This document shows, piece by piece, positions 37,257 through 47,403 of a DNA stretch of 64,000 nucleotides (positions are counted from its first letter, which is position 1; every line of letters begins with the position of its first letter). Below the pieces are notes generated by a model. It saw only the letters and a list, made by a program, of their open reading frames with translations. It made no database searches and was not told the DNA's origin. The position numbers and the translations under genes were made by a program. Source of the DNA: Paramoeba atlantica (taxonomy: Eukaryota; Discosea). The DNA lies in NCBI GenBank assembly GCA_977017575.1, contig CDRNVI010000034.1:124001-188000 (forward strand). The letters are read 5' to 3'.

Positions 37257-38823
37257 TGTAAGTTCAGTATGATGAGAAATTCAAAACAAATTGGAAACAA
37301 ATTTGAGAAATGGAAGAGTACATGTGTTTCTTTTCCATTATATACTCAATACATGATGTAGTGGAACTTAGCGTAAGCGAATTCGACAATGAGTAATAGA
37401 TCCTGTGCATCTACAATGTAGATAAAAAGAAACAGAAGTATAAATACAGGGGCTACTAAAGGCGAGGTGAGTCTCCAATTTGTAAAAATGAAAACAAGCA
37501 ACTGTGCATATTTTTAAGCCCAAAACTAGCAATTGTATGTAAAACAGGTCGCAAACATGAAACAATAAAAAATTGTCCAATTTTAAAAATACAGTTCCCC
37601 CTATTCAGTATATAGCAGGGCCCGCGGAAACTTTTTAAAAGCTAAAAAAAGTTTTTCAGATCATCGAAAGCGCTTTAAAAACGCTTTTCGAGCTCTTTTT
37701 AGCTTTCGAGAGCACCTTTACCCTGCGGACACACCTACAGGCGAAAACTTCGTCAGGAGGGGGGTCTAAAATTCGTAAAAATTGTCCAATTTCGGAAATA
37801 CAGCTCCTCCTATTCAGTGTTTACACTGTTTAGTAGACTGTAGTACAAGTTTTAGACTCCCCAAGTCCGACTTCAAAACCCTTCTCTACGTATTTCTGTG
37901 TAAATCATGGTTTGACGGTCAGGCCGTTAAACAGAAGTTTGTTTCGTGTCCGCATATCACGTAATCGGAGCCAATTGTGTTTGGTGTTTGTTGGGAGGCT
38001 ACCGAGGCCACTATCTTTACGTAAAAGAAAACTTTTTTAACACTTTTTACATTCCAGAGTTTTCCAACACAACGTTGGGTGGAGGAGGAAACGGAATTAT
38101 ACTTGTAAATTGATTACGTGACAAATTGATCGAATCGATGCTAGAAGAAATCCCTTGGACGTCGGCAATCCCTTCAAATTGGTTATCATGCAACCATAAT
38201 GTTGATAGCTGAGGTGGAAGAGAGTCAAATTGCAAAGTTCCGGAAAACCAGTTTTCTCGGAAAGAGAAAAAATGAGCACTGGACGGAAGCGTGGTGAGGT
38301 GTAACGTACCCGAAAGATGATTGGCTGCCAATATCAGCGTTCTTAAGGTTTGCGGCAAGGTACTTGTCAGCACGTTTCCCACTAACTTGTTAAAAGAAAA
38401 GGACAGATATACGAGGCAAGGTGGAAGCTGATCAATTCCATGAGCAGTACAAATCTTATTATGAGAAAGCATTATCTTGGATAGAGTACGAGGGACATAT
38501 TGCAAATTAATAGAGCCAGAAAGGTTTTCTTTTTCCCATGAAAGGTGTCGAACTGTTTCATTGACACATTTGATGCCTTTCCAAGAACAGGCATCTGTTT
38601 CAACAGTCCATGAGGCGTCGCATCCTGATAGGTTGGCAATCATTCGTGCAAGGTGAAAAGCGGGCGGAAGTACTGCACCGCGTACCCTTCCTGCTCGGGT
38701 AGAGAGCGCTGGACTTTCATCCCTCTGAAAGGATAGCTGCATGCGCAAAAGAACAATTGATTTCGTAGAACTAGGTTTTATTGAAAGAATTGTGTTCTAC
38801 TAAAACGGTGTCAACACGATGAT
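37254..38823. repeat. Segmental duplication, copy 2
   Basis: Nearly identical to 27715-29297. The left limit coincides with the ATG (CAT on the plus strand) of the 36120-37256 gene; the right limit lies at CACGATGA, 128 bases before the stop of the next LRR gene. Differences are single bases and one small indel near 38745-38765, so the event is recent. Confidence 0.92.
38047..38748 (-). CDS. LRR family protein 8 (duplicated copy 2)
   Basis: 233 codons. Paralogue of the 28508 gene with the cap C-S-W-K-G-I-K-C and the repeat change T-L-H-L-T-T. Two extra codons at the start (M-R) come from a base change just upstream, so the start codon differs between the copies. Intact, with no stops, so both copies could be functional. 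Confidence 0.88.
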   Translation of the reverse strand: MRMQLSFQRDESPALSTRAGRVRGAVLPPAFHLARMIANLSGCDASWTVETDACSWKGIKCVNETVRHLSWEKENLSGSINLQYVPRTLSKIMLSHNKICTAHGIDQLPPCLVYLSFSFNKLVGNVLTSTLPQTLRTLILAANHLSGTLHLTTLPSSAHFFSFRENWFSGTLQFDSLPPQLSTLWLHDNQFEGIADVQGISSSIDSINLSRNQFTSIIPFPPPPNVVLENSGM

Positions 38824-38951
38824 CCAAAAATCATCTTTCATCATAGAACAAACGAAAACATCTCACAGGGGGTGCTACTTGTACAAGAACAAGAGAAGAC
38901 GCGATACAATGAAACGCATGATTTCCTCGCTCCCTTCCTTCGTCGGATGTT

Positions 38952-39878
38952 TCACGCTTCTCCTGTCCCGGACAGCGACAACCCCCCCGGGGGGTGCTGC
39001 ACGCCCCATTCCACGTACTCGCGATGCCGGGTGCCTCGGAACCCATCCAAGGCGTTGTCCGAGACATCCACCTGGGCGGTACGCGGGAGTGAGGTGAAAT
39101 CCACGACCCCCACAAAGGCATTGCGCTGCAAGTGAAGCACCGAGAGGGTCGCGGGGAGTGCCGTGAGGTCGAGTGGCCCCCGCAGCGCGTTGTCCTGTAA
39201 GCGAAGGGAGAGGAACTGCGGGGGGAGACGGGTGAGGGAGATCTCACCGGAGAGGGCGTTGTCATAGGCCCATAAGATCGCGAGCCGAGGGGGGAGATGG
39301 GTAAGATCGATTTCTCCGGTAAATTTGTTCTCCCCAAGGTGGAGTACTTTTAAGGAGAGGGGAAGAGAGGTGAGGGTAAGTTTCCCGGAAAGGGTATTGC
39401 GAGTGACGGAAAATTCATATAGAGTTGGGGGAAGAGAGTTCCACTCAATCTCTCCATCAAAATTGCAGTAGGACGCGTAGAAAGTAAGCAGTCTTTGAGG
39501 AAGTTCAGGAGTATGAATTCGGCCCGAAAAATGTCGTGGACTCGCGGGCTGTCCACCAATTCGAAGCGTACGTACGGTCATTGGAAGGGCATCCCAGTTG
39601 AGCTCACCGAGGGGATCGGAATATGGTGTCCAGTTAATTCCCAAAACATTGGCCTCATCATCGCAGACAACTCCGCCCCACTCACACACGGGCGTGCTAT
39701 CATTCCAACTCCAATGAGGGGAGGATAGAAGCCGAACAAAACGTTGCATCTCAATTTGAGGACCTACGTGCGTACGGTGAATCTTTCCCAGACGATGCCG
39801 TTTGGCTGGGTTTGGCTCATCAAGCGCAAAAAAGACGAACATGTGGAAGGAAATCAATAAAATAAAAAGCAAAACCAA
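38952..39878 (-). CDS. LRR family protein 9 (GC-rich 3' half)
   Basis: 308 codons, the longest member. A clear signal peptide: M-V-L-L-F-I-L-L-I-S-F-H-M-F-V-F-F-A-L. Then H-R-L-G-K-I-H-R-T-H-V-G-P-Q-I-E-M-Q-R-F and the cap C-E-W-G-G-V-V-C. About eight repeats, including L-P-P-R-L-A-I-L-W-A-Y-D-N-A-L-S-G-E. The C-terminus is Gly/Pro-rich (P-P-G-G-L-S-L-S). The last four repeats use strongly GC-rich codons, unlike the other members, which suggests a separate mutational or gene-conversion history. Confidence 0.9.
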   Translation of the reverse strand: MVLLFILLISFHMFVFFALDEPNPAKRHRLGKIHRTHVGPQIEMQRFVRLLSSPHWSWNDSTPVCEWGGVVCDDEANVLGINWTPYSDPLGELNWDALPMTVRTLRIGGQPASPRHFSGRIHTPELPQRLLTFYASYCNFDGEIEWNSLPPTLYEFSVTRNTLSGKLTLTSLPLSLKVLHLGENKFTGEIDLTHLPPRLAILWAYDNALSGEISLTRLPPQFLSLRLQDNALRGPLDLTALPATLSVLHLQRNAFVGVVDFTSLPRTAQVDVSDNALDGFRGTRHREYVEWGVQHPPGGLSLSGTGEA

Positions 39879-40348
39879 AAATGTAGATCACAATGCTTAA
39901 TACACGCGCCTTTTACTTCCTTTCCATGAGTGTTAATTTACCTGTACGCTCTCCTACTTACGGTTACAAGTTACAATTTTCAGATTATAAGCTATACTCC
40001 GAACTTACTTGTTTGCAAATTATAAATAAACTATGGGAGTGAGAGGGATAGGTATCTTTTAAAAAAATTTAGCAAAGTTTAAAATTAGGGGTACCTATCC
40101 ACTACGTTGATTTGTCAGCAAAGTGGTTGCCACTTGGGCAGTCGCTCAGCATCATTGCTCTCATCATCAAGTGAATCTAAAGTCCGGCTCCCGTAGTGTT
40201 TTCGTAAGCCCCAGATTACGTACAAAGTAGTACGATGTGCGTTCCCTGAAAGTCTTGAAATTATTCAATCTAAAAGCGGTAAAGACCAAAAAAAGATAGA
40301 TGTGCACATAAACAACCCCGTTCTGCATTGTATTACGAAAGATGACTA

Positions 40349-41017
40349 CTAAGAAACAATTGCTACTCCACGAATAAGCTGAGGAATTTCTTTTTGTCTC
40401 GTCCACACTTTGTTTCCGAACAAATCGATAACAGAGATATCGGGGGAAAGAACAGGAAAACTTACTTCTCCGGCAAATTGATTACGTGCAAGATGAAGGG
40501 TTCGAAGTGACTCAGGTAGAGAAACGAACGAAAGTCCACCGCTTAGATTATTGCAGGAGATGCTAAGAACTCGCAAGCGCTGGGGCAGTTGCGCCAGGTC
40601 AAGACCACCTTCAAAGCGGTTACAGCCTGCGTAAAATTCCTCGAGATTACCGGGCAAATCGTTTGTACATATTGACCCTGAAAAGCGGAAAGTCTCAAAA
40701 TTGTATTTTCGGATGTCCAACAAAAGGAGGGTTGGTGGTAGATGCTTCCATTCCAGCTCACCACCCGATGTGCTTCCCCTCCATACAATTTTGTTCACTG
40801 TTCGTTTATCACTTTCACAATAGACTCCTGCCCAATGAATGACTTCGTTGTCAGATCGCCAGCTTTCATGTGGATTTTTTACTTTCTGTATAAATCTTGA
40901 CAATTCGTATTCAACAGGAAACGCGCTACTGCGAACTTTACCCAGGCGAACACTAGGATCTGAATCGCAACAATTGATAGAGGCTAGGGTTAGACGTGAG
41001 AAATGCTTATCGTGCAT
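40349..41017 (-). CDS. LRR family protein 10
   Basis: 222 codons. The leader M-H-D-K-H-F-S-R-L-T-L-A-S-I-N-C-C is not a strong signal. The segment V-R-L-G-K-V-R-S-S-A-F-P-V-E-Y-E-L-S-R-F is well conserved. The cap is altered: the first Cys is replaced (V-I-H-W-A-G-V-Y-C), so the cap disulphide cannot form in the usual way. Five repeats follow, the first with a long insertion (Y-N-F-E-T-F-R-F-S-G). Confidence 0.86.
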   Translation of the reverse strand: MHDKHFSRLTLASINCCDSDPSVRLGKVRSSAFPVEYELSRFIQKVKNPHESWRSDNEVIHWAGVYCESDKRTVNKIVWRGSTSGGELEWKHLPPTLLLLDIRKYNFETFRFSGSICTNDLPGNLEEFYAGCNRFEGGLDLAQLPQRLRVLSISCNNLSGGLSFVSLPESLRTLHLARNQFAGEVSFPVLSPDISVIDLFGNKVWTRQKEIPQLIRGVAIVS

Positions 41018-41471
41018 AGTATGGTGATAAATCTTCTTAGTAAAACAAAACTATCTACTTGCCAATCTTCTTTCCCATGCACAACTTGAACACACCAGAT
41101 TTTCGGCTTTGCATGCCCCCAGTGTGCTAATTTACAGTTTTTAAATCTGATACGATTGCACAATTGTGCTAAACCGGAGATCACTTTGCTAAATAGTGCT
41201 ACTTCATGTCATTAGTTAAATTAGACACTGTACTCCATGTCATGCGTAATTGCTCGTTTCGCATTTCGACAACGATAATAAAGTTATCACGAAATCTACA
41301 GGCCGTCTCTGTACATCCAACTAATCTTTATACATCTCTTCTCTACATTCGTTTTATACACTCTACACGATTTCTGGAGTTGGGCTTTCGTCTACCGAAA
41401 AAACCACAATCCTAAAAATCCCTTCTCACCGGGGTAAAAACTAAAACCAACCCCTTCGGTCTATCCTCCCC
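41018..41471. other. Intergenic, no recognised feature
   Basis: Mixed sequence upstream of LRR protein 10 and downstream of the membrane-protein gene. No repeat or coding frame recognised. Confidence 0.4.
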
Positions 41472-42701
41472 TCACCCCCCTCCCGCCCCCGCTTCCCCCG
41501 ACTCGGAGCACCGCAGCCTCGCCTCTGTCCGTATCGGACGAAAGCTTTGCCGGGTCTCCTCCACCGCCGGGGACCCTTTCTGTCCGGCAAACACAAACGC
41601 CTGGCGCTGGTAGAGCGTCCCCGTGACCCCAACACTCGCCAGTGCGGTCTCCAGAAAGGAGCCCAGGCGGATGAGGTTGAACCCGTACCCCGGGACCGCG
41701 CTCCCACTCACCGCGAGGGCCACGGCGGTGCCCCGGGGGAGGGCCTGGAGGGTGGACCCCAGGGCGTGGCCGTACCACCAGTGCCACAGCAGGTTTCGCC
41801 CCGTGGGGTAGAACCCGCTGTGGAGCACAGCCCACCCCCTGCCCGCCTGTGCGGGGACAGCAGCGCAGCAGCCGGGCGTGCGGACCGCTGGGGTCGGCTG
41901 CGGCGTGCGCTCCTCTGTGATCAGAGGGGTACCCGCGGGGGGGTCTTGCCCCGGGCTGTGCGTGGGGGGAACGTCGTGGGGAAGGGGCTGTAGGGCCACC
42001 AGGAGGATTCCGGGGCCTGCCGCACAGTCCCGTTCCAGTATGTGGGTGGTGGGGTACGGGGGGGAGGGGTCGTCTTGGGTTGCGGGTAGGTTGTCCTGGG
42101 TTGTGGGAACCTCGGGGGCGTGCTCGATAAAACCGGTGGAGGGGGTGATTTGAATACGACCGTAGCAACCCGCAGCTCCGGCGCATGAGACAAGGGAAAC
42201 GGTGAGTTCTGGCGGAGGGAGGGAAACGTCGCTTGGACGTGGATCACGGAGAATGGACAGGAGATTGGGGCAACACTGTTGAAAAAAGCTTGGAAAGCAT
42301 TGGTACATTTTTGTGAGATAGCAGCTCTCCCTTTTATTGCATGTGTTCCAACAAACAAGGTCAATTTGTCTCCAATAAGAGATTGCGGCGCGAACAAAGG
42401 CGAAAAACCCAAAGCATAGGCAATTGGACGCAATACCTAGGATACCCAGCACCATGAGAGCACGGACAGCGCTCCCCAAGGAAAATCGTAGAAGACAGAA
42501 GCACAAGGTAAGGCTCATCAGCAGAGTGCATAGTATGAGACGATCAATCCAGCGTGTAGTCAAGGCACGCATGTCCATTGCCCAAGTATTCTGTTCGGAC
42601 CTATGAAATGCATCACGAATGTAGGCTTCAAGACTTTCCACGGTGCCGGAAAGTGTTTCAAATTCTAGAGCTCCTGGAAGGGTGATACCATACCGACTCA
42701 T
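41472..42701 (-). CDS. Two-helix membrane protein, hypothetical
   Basis: 409 codons, not recognised. Residues about 52-75 (W-I-D-R-L-I-L-C-T-L-L-M-S-L-T-L-C-F-C-L) and 80-108 are two closely spaced membrane helices. A Cys-rich segment follows (C-W-N-T-C ... C-Y ... C-F ... C-C), then a proline-rich linker and a final region with W-H-W-W-Y-G-H-A-L-G and G-S-F-L-E-T-A-L-A-S-V-G-V-T. The last two-thirds are very GC-rich, giving long meaningless frames on both strands. Confidence 0.6.
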   Translation of the reverse strand: MSRYGITLPGALEFETLSGTVESLEAYIRDAFHRSEQNTWAMDMRALTTRWIDRLILCTLLMSLTLCFCLLRFSLGSAVRALMVLGILGIASNCLCFGFFAFVRAAISYWRQIDLVCWNTCNKRESCYLTKMYQCFPSFFQQCCPNLLSILRDPRPSDVSLPPPELTVSLVSCAGAAGCYGRIQITPSTGFIEHAPEVPTTQDNLPATQDDPSPPYPTTHILERDCAAGPGILLVALQPLPHDVPPTHSPGQDPPAGTPLITEERTPQPTPAVRTPGCCAAVPAQAGRGWAVLHSGFYPTGRNLLWHWWYGHALGSTLQALPRGTAVALAVSGSAVPGYGFNLIRLGSFLETALASVGVTGTLYQRQAFVFAGQKGSPAVEETRQSFRPIRTEARLRCSESGEAGAGGG

Positions 42702-43296
42702 GACTAGGGTGTAGAAAATACGGGAGTTTGTACTCCTATTTTAGATGGGAAATCTAAATCTTTGAAATGTAAGACACCTCTCACACATGTAGGGGTCACA
42801 AAAAACGTGGGGGAGCCTAAATTTAGAACCTGGGAGTTTTTGACCTTTGTAAAAAAGGTCTTGAGAGTGTCGTGCGAGCTTTTTGACTGATTCTTTTCGC
42901 GTAATGCGTGATTCTGAAGAGAACTGCGAAAAACTCGTCAAAATGCGTTGTTTTTAGTTTCAGAATAGTTGGAAATGGATATTTTTTGAGAAATACAATG
43001 TTAAGTGATACGATGTTACTTGATGACCTTTCGGCTAAAAATACTCTTTTCATCAGTAAGCCGCCTGTAGATTTTCGGTGTCAGAGGGAGGAAATCTCAT
43101 GTCCTTAAAGTTCAAGCTTAGTCCACGAGTGCACAGTTTAAAAACACGAGTGCAAAAGAAGTGAAAAGAAAACGACTTTTCAGAGTCGAAAACATGGCTT
43201 TCCTGATATTTTATCCGCTTTGAGGCATTTCTGCTAAGATTCTCTACAGTTTTACATAGGAAAAGGAATACTCAGTAGTAGAAGGGACCCATGCGT
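42702..43296. other. Intergenic, no recognised feature
   Basis: AT-rich, with scattered short frames that show no protein-like pattern. Confidence 0.4.
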
Positions 43297-43578
43297 GGCG
43301 TTGTTAGTGGGAAGCAATTTGCGAAGCCATAGGGGGTGGTATGGCGAGGACCCGCGTGCGCGGGCCTGAGCCACACGCGGCATTGTTAGTAGGATGCAAT
43401 TTGCGAAGCCCGAGGGGGTGGTATGGCGAGGACCCGCGTGCGCGGGCCTGAGCCACACGCGGCATTGTTAGTAGGATGCAATTTGCGAAGCCCGAGGGGG
43501 TGGTATGGCGAGGGCCTGCGCGAGCGGGCCTGAGCCATACGCGGCGTTGTTAGTGGGAAACAATCTGCGAAGCCCGAA
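43297..43578. repeat. 82-bp tandem repeat with GC hairpin
   Basis: Units begin at 43297, 43379, 43461 and 43543 (partial), an exact 82-bp period. Each holds GCAATTTGCGAAGCC, GGTGGTATGGCGAGG and a hairpin CCCGCG-TGCG-CGGG. The inverted, single-copy version of this unit lies inside the element at 44571-45104 (44745-44830). Confidence 0.9.
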
Positions 43579-43869
43579 GTACGCGCACTAAAACATCTGC
43601 TTTTTGCCTGATGAAAGCAAATTTTTGGAAAACAAAAGTGTGGGCGGAGGGAAAGGCGGAAAACAAAAGCGTGTGCGGAGGGAAAAGTAACCTGAGCGTG
43701 AAGAAAAATCTGAAAAAAAGCGTCAAAAAGCGGAAGAATATTAGGAAAAATGTTTTTTGAAGCTGTGTGAGCATCTCGCCTCCCTCAAAAGATGAAAAGC
43801 CAAGGAGCCGAAACCTGTGCATAGTATTATGGAAGAAATTCCATAGGTACTCGGAATTAGTATGTAAGA

Positions 43870-44001
43870 TACAGGGGCGAAATTAATTTGTGTCAACAAA
43901 AGTTGTGTTGATTTCTGGGATTAACACGACTTTTGTTGACACAACTTTTGCTGCCTCGACGTTTGTTGACATAACTTGTTGTTGACATAACCCCCCCTGT
44001 A
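43870..44001. mobile_element. MITE, 132 bp, TA-flanked
   Basis: The ends are TACAGGGGCGAAATT and AACCCCCCCTGTA. Inside, TGTCAACAAAAGTTGTGTTG and GTTGACACAAC form inverted arms. Related to 20838-20945. Confidence 0.65.
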
Positions 44002-44162
44002 ATGTCGTCATCATAAAAGTACGAATTTGCCCGAATTAGCGCTTCGTTTGCCGCATGTGCTTCGATTGATGAAATGTGTTGAGCAGGGTTCGTCGGTGGC
44101 TTTGCTCCTAAACATAATGTATTGTGATTTTTTCTAAGAAGTACTGCTCCACAGCCTAAATT

Positions 44163-44232
44163 TAATTACGCCCAAACTTAATTAAGCTCAAAATCGGCCT
44201 TTGGGATTAATTAAGTTTGGGCGTAACTAATT
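44163..44232. repeat. Foldback, 22-bp arms
   Basis: TTACGCCCAAACTTAATTAA (44166 on) pairs with TTAATTAAGTTTGGGCGTAA (to 44226) around AGCTCAAAATCGGCCTTTGG. Probably a small foldback element. Similar TTAATTAA-rich inverted sequence occurs near 14.7-15.0 kb. Confidence 0.7.
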
Positions 44233-44570
44233 TTAGACCGGTAACATTACTTCTTAACCTTATTAAAAAAAATTAACTATACACCCCTTAAAGGATAGCA
44301 GTCCCCCCCTTAATTTTCGTACAGGTGGAGTTGAGAGCTCATCTTTTTTTTAAGAATGTGCAGAACAAAAAAGTAGAGCGTTGCCCGCTATTTTTAGCTC
44401 AGTTTAGTTCACATAAAACCAAACGCCGGGCTGAGGTCAAAAAAAATATTACATGGATTTTTGACAATTTTTTCGTGAAAGAAAATCTAAAGTGCATCGA
44501 AACCGTCAATTTAGTAGCCTGTGTGATCCCCTATATTCTCTATTACCAGACGCATACGCTTTAAATAATT

Positions 44571-45104
44571 TGGGTTGGGGGTACGTTCGTTGAGTACTCA
44601 ACGAACGGAAATTTACGGTGGAAGTCAAGGACTTTTGTGGAACACCCAAGATTTTTTTTTGATTTTCATTTTCCGTGCGTTCAGTATCCTACACTTCGCT
44701 ATATACGTTGACAACGCCTGCATAGCGAAAACTACGAAATTCAGTGAGCTTCGCAAATTGCTTCCCACTAACGACGCACAGGGGAATCCTACGCGGGGTA
44801 CGGCTCAGGCCCGCTCACGCGGGCCCTCGCCGTTTCGCGGCCGCGCGCACCCCCGCTCACGCGGGGGCCCCCGCGCGGCCAAAATGGGTACTAAAATTTG
44901 TTATCAAGGTAGTTGGGCTTCGCCAATTGCTTCCCACGAATGGGTACTAAAATTTGTTATCAAGGTAGTTGGTCAAGATTATCAAGTAGTTATCAGTTGG
45001 GCCTTTCTTCCTCCTCCCTCTAAGGTCCTGCAGTTTTTTTACGGTCACAGGGTAACGAAAATCCGACAGTTCGTTGAGTACTCAACGAACGTACCCCCAA
45101 GCCA
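44571..45104. mobile_element. 534-bp element with palindromic ends, 6-bp duplication
   Basis: The left end TGGGTTGGGGGTACGTTCGT and the right end TGGCTTGGGGGTACGTTCGT (read inward) are inverted, with one mismatch. Each continues into the perfect palindrome CGTTCGTTGAGTACTCAACGAACG (left) or nearly so (right). The target duplication ATAATT lies at 44565-44570 and 45105-45110. The interior has a very GC-rich part with hairpins CCCGC-TCAC-GCGGG and a direct repeat AATGGGTACTAAAATTTGTT (44884 and 44939). No transposase. Confidence 0.82.
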
Positions 45105-45605
45105 ATAATTCTTACACATGTTTTCTACAGAATCTATATTTTCGTAATTTTTCACTTATTTTCACACAGTTTTTTTGTCAATTTTAAAATTTTTTGCCAC
45201 TTTGCTGATGGAAAGTAACGTATTGCTCTCCACAATTTTTTTTACACGAATATCATAAGCAATAGGTCCATAGTGAAGGTTCCGAGGCCGAGAGAAATGT
45301 ATTGTCATGGGTTAAAAAGATGAATATCCGGCATAAACTTATTTTTTAGGAAAAAATATGGTGTTTCGTCGACATGACGATTTTTGACCAGTATTTTTAA
45401 TCTCATTTTTTTCTCTTGAGCTTTTTTTACGCTGATTCCTTCGGCAAACATACGACAAATTTCGAGATCTATCGAATGCCGAAGGAATTAGGTCAAAAGC
45501 TCGCACGACGAAAAAATGAAGGGGGGGGATTGTTATCCTTTAAGAGGTGTATCTCCGAGCAGAGCGAGTACCGCGAGTACGGTACGCGCGTACGAGTCCC
45601 CACTC
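45105..45605. other. No recognised feature
   Basis: AT-rich sequence between two elements. The frame at 45416 is short and unconvincing. Confidence 0.35.
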
Positions 45606-46282
45606 GCACATTGATAATGCATAGTTACTGCACATTGATAATGCATAACGTGCCGCACATTGATAATGCATAACGTGCCGCACATTGATAATGCATATAG
45701 CACGTTGATGATGCATATAGCACATTGATGATGCATATAGCACATTGATAGTGCATACTAAGCGGCACATTGATATTGCATAGTTACTGCACATTGATAA
45801 TGCATATAGCACATTGATAATGCATATAGCACATTGATAATGCATACAGCGCATTGATAATGCATTATTTGGAAATTAAAGGTGTTTTCAAGAAATAGTG
45901 AACACTCGTCTCTGCTCCCGGTGAGGCCCCGGAGTTGCGAGAGGCCCCCATACCCCACAACTACCACCTTCCCCCCCCCTATTTAGCGGGGGTCGCGCGA
46001 GCGAAGTCGAAAGGCTGTGTGATATTAGTGTAACGCGCATAAGTACATGCCCGTGTATATAAAGGACGCACATTTATGGACAAGAATCGGATGTCTTTGT
46101 CACTCTTATCAATGTGCTATATGCATTATTAATGTGCTATACGCATTATCAATGTGCTATATGCATTATCAATGTGCTATATGCATTATCAATGTGCTAT
46201 ACGCATTATCAATGTGCTATATGCATTATCAATGTGCTATATGCATTATCAATGTGCCGCTTAGTATGCATTATCAATGTGC
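45606..46282. repeat. Inverted pair of 20-25-bp minisatellite arrays
   Basis: The left array (45606-45866) has 13 units of GCACATTGATAATGCATATA and variants. The right array (46108-46282) has 9 units of the reverse complement. The rarer unit containing TACTAAGCG appears in both arms (left about 45756, right about 46258). The 240-base spacer contains CCCCCCCCTATTTAGCGGGG. The two arms could pair into a very large hairpin. It resembles an element whose inverted ends are built of tandem repeats. Confidence 0.88.
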
Positions 46283-46494
46283 GGGCGCCGTCTCGTTCCT
46301 TAGCTTATCTACCTTTAAGGTCCATGTACGCCTGTCTTTTCCCATGTACAATAATTCAGACACGCCCGAGTGAATTTCTTGGGCACACCTCTCGGACAAA
46401 GATGGTTTCTTGCTTTCGTCGTTTGTCCTTCACAATGATGCTGTAGTTAATGGGGTTGGGAACCCTTTTGGAGCCTACACGTGCATCCGATAAT

Positions 46495-47367
46495 TTAGGC
46501 TCTTCGTTAAACGCGGTGGTTGTTTTCAACATAGAAGTCACTCATGCTGCGCGCTTCGCGTTGAAAACTACCAACGCGTTTAACGAAGAGCCTAAAAAAG
46601 AAAATTTGGCCGGGAAAGCTGAAGAAAACGGAAAGATCATTGCCAAAAATAGCCGATTTTCGGGTAAAAATCGGGTGATTTCTGCGTATTTTTGCTCTCA
46701 GAGCACTAAATCCGACATTTTCGTGTGGGAAATCACTCGCAAGCATAAATGGAAGCCTACCGAACGTATTGGGTAGAGAATGTGACTCGAACCATACCAT
46801 TCTTTCGACACAAAAAGACCCCTTGGGGTCCGAAAAATACTTTTTCACCTTTTTCGGTCAAAAATGGGTCATTTTGGGGGGCACACCACGGCTCGAAGAA
46901 GAGATATCTGGCGAAAACAACTGTGGAGAAAGCTAGTATACCTCTCAAAATACAATAGGGGAAACGATTTTGGAAAAATATCTTTTTTGCAATTTTTTTC
47001 GCCAAGTTGAAATTTTTTTCAAAGAAAAATTTCCGAAAAAGTCCGAACTTGGCGGACCCGTCCTGCGGATGCGCGGGGGGGGGGGGGGTCGCCCCCGGGT
47101 AGGGGGGTGGAAAATACGCGCCAAGACCCCGGCTACCCCTTCTGCAGTTTTTTTTCGAAAAATAATTTTTTCAAAAAAAAATCGTGCGATATGCCCCCCC
47201 CTAGACCCCCCATTTTTTTCAATTCTTTTTTCAGTTTTGGACCACCGGAGCCCCCTTTTATATTTTTTTCTTCTATTATATTACTGTGTTCCTCTTTACA
47301 TTTTCAATGTTTTTGTTCACTTTTTCAATAATCCAGGGTAGAGCGGTAGTTATACAACCACCGCAAT
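46495..47367. mobile_element. R1 element, copy D (complete)
   Basis: Foldback hairpin 46495-46594, then AAAAAAGAAAATTTGGCC and the shared body to CTACCCAGGGTAGAGCGGTA-type sequence and the terminal hairpin GTAGTTATACAACCACCGC at 47347-47365. 873 bp, same orientation as copy C. Includes a run of 15 Gs near 47075. Confidence 0.82.
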
Positions 47368-47403
47368 AAGTTCTAACATGGACAATTTACAAAAGGCCTA
47401 TTT

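Noticed and set aside
41461-42433. Several proline- or arginine-rich frames over the membrane protein gene
   Set aside because: Shadow frames due to high GC. The 409-codon frame alone has membrane helices and mixed composition.
45606-46282. Regular short repeats resembling a CRISPR array
   Set aside because: The units are contiguous with no unique spacers, the two halves are inverted, and the window is eukaryotic with no cas genes.
47070-47095. Run of about 15 Gs as a functional quadruplex site
   Set aside because: It lies in a G-rich part of R1 whose length differs between copies and could be inflated by sequencing error.
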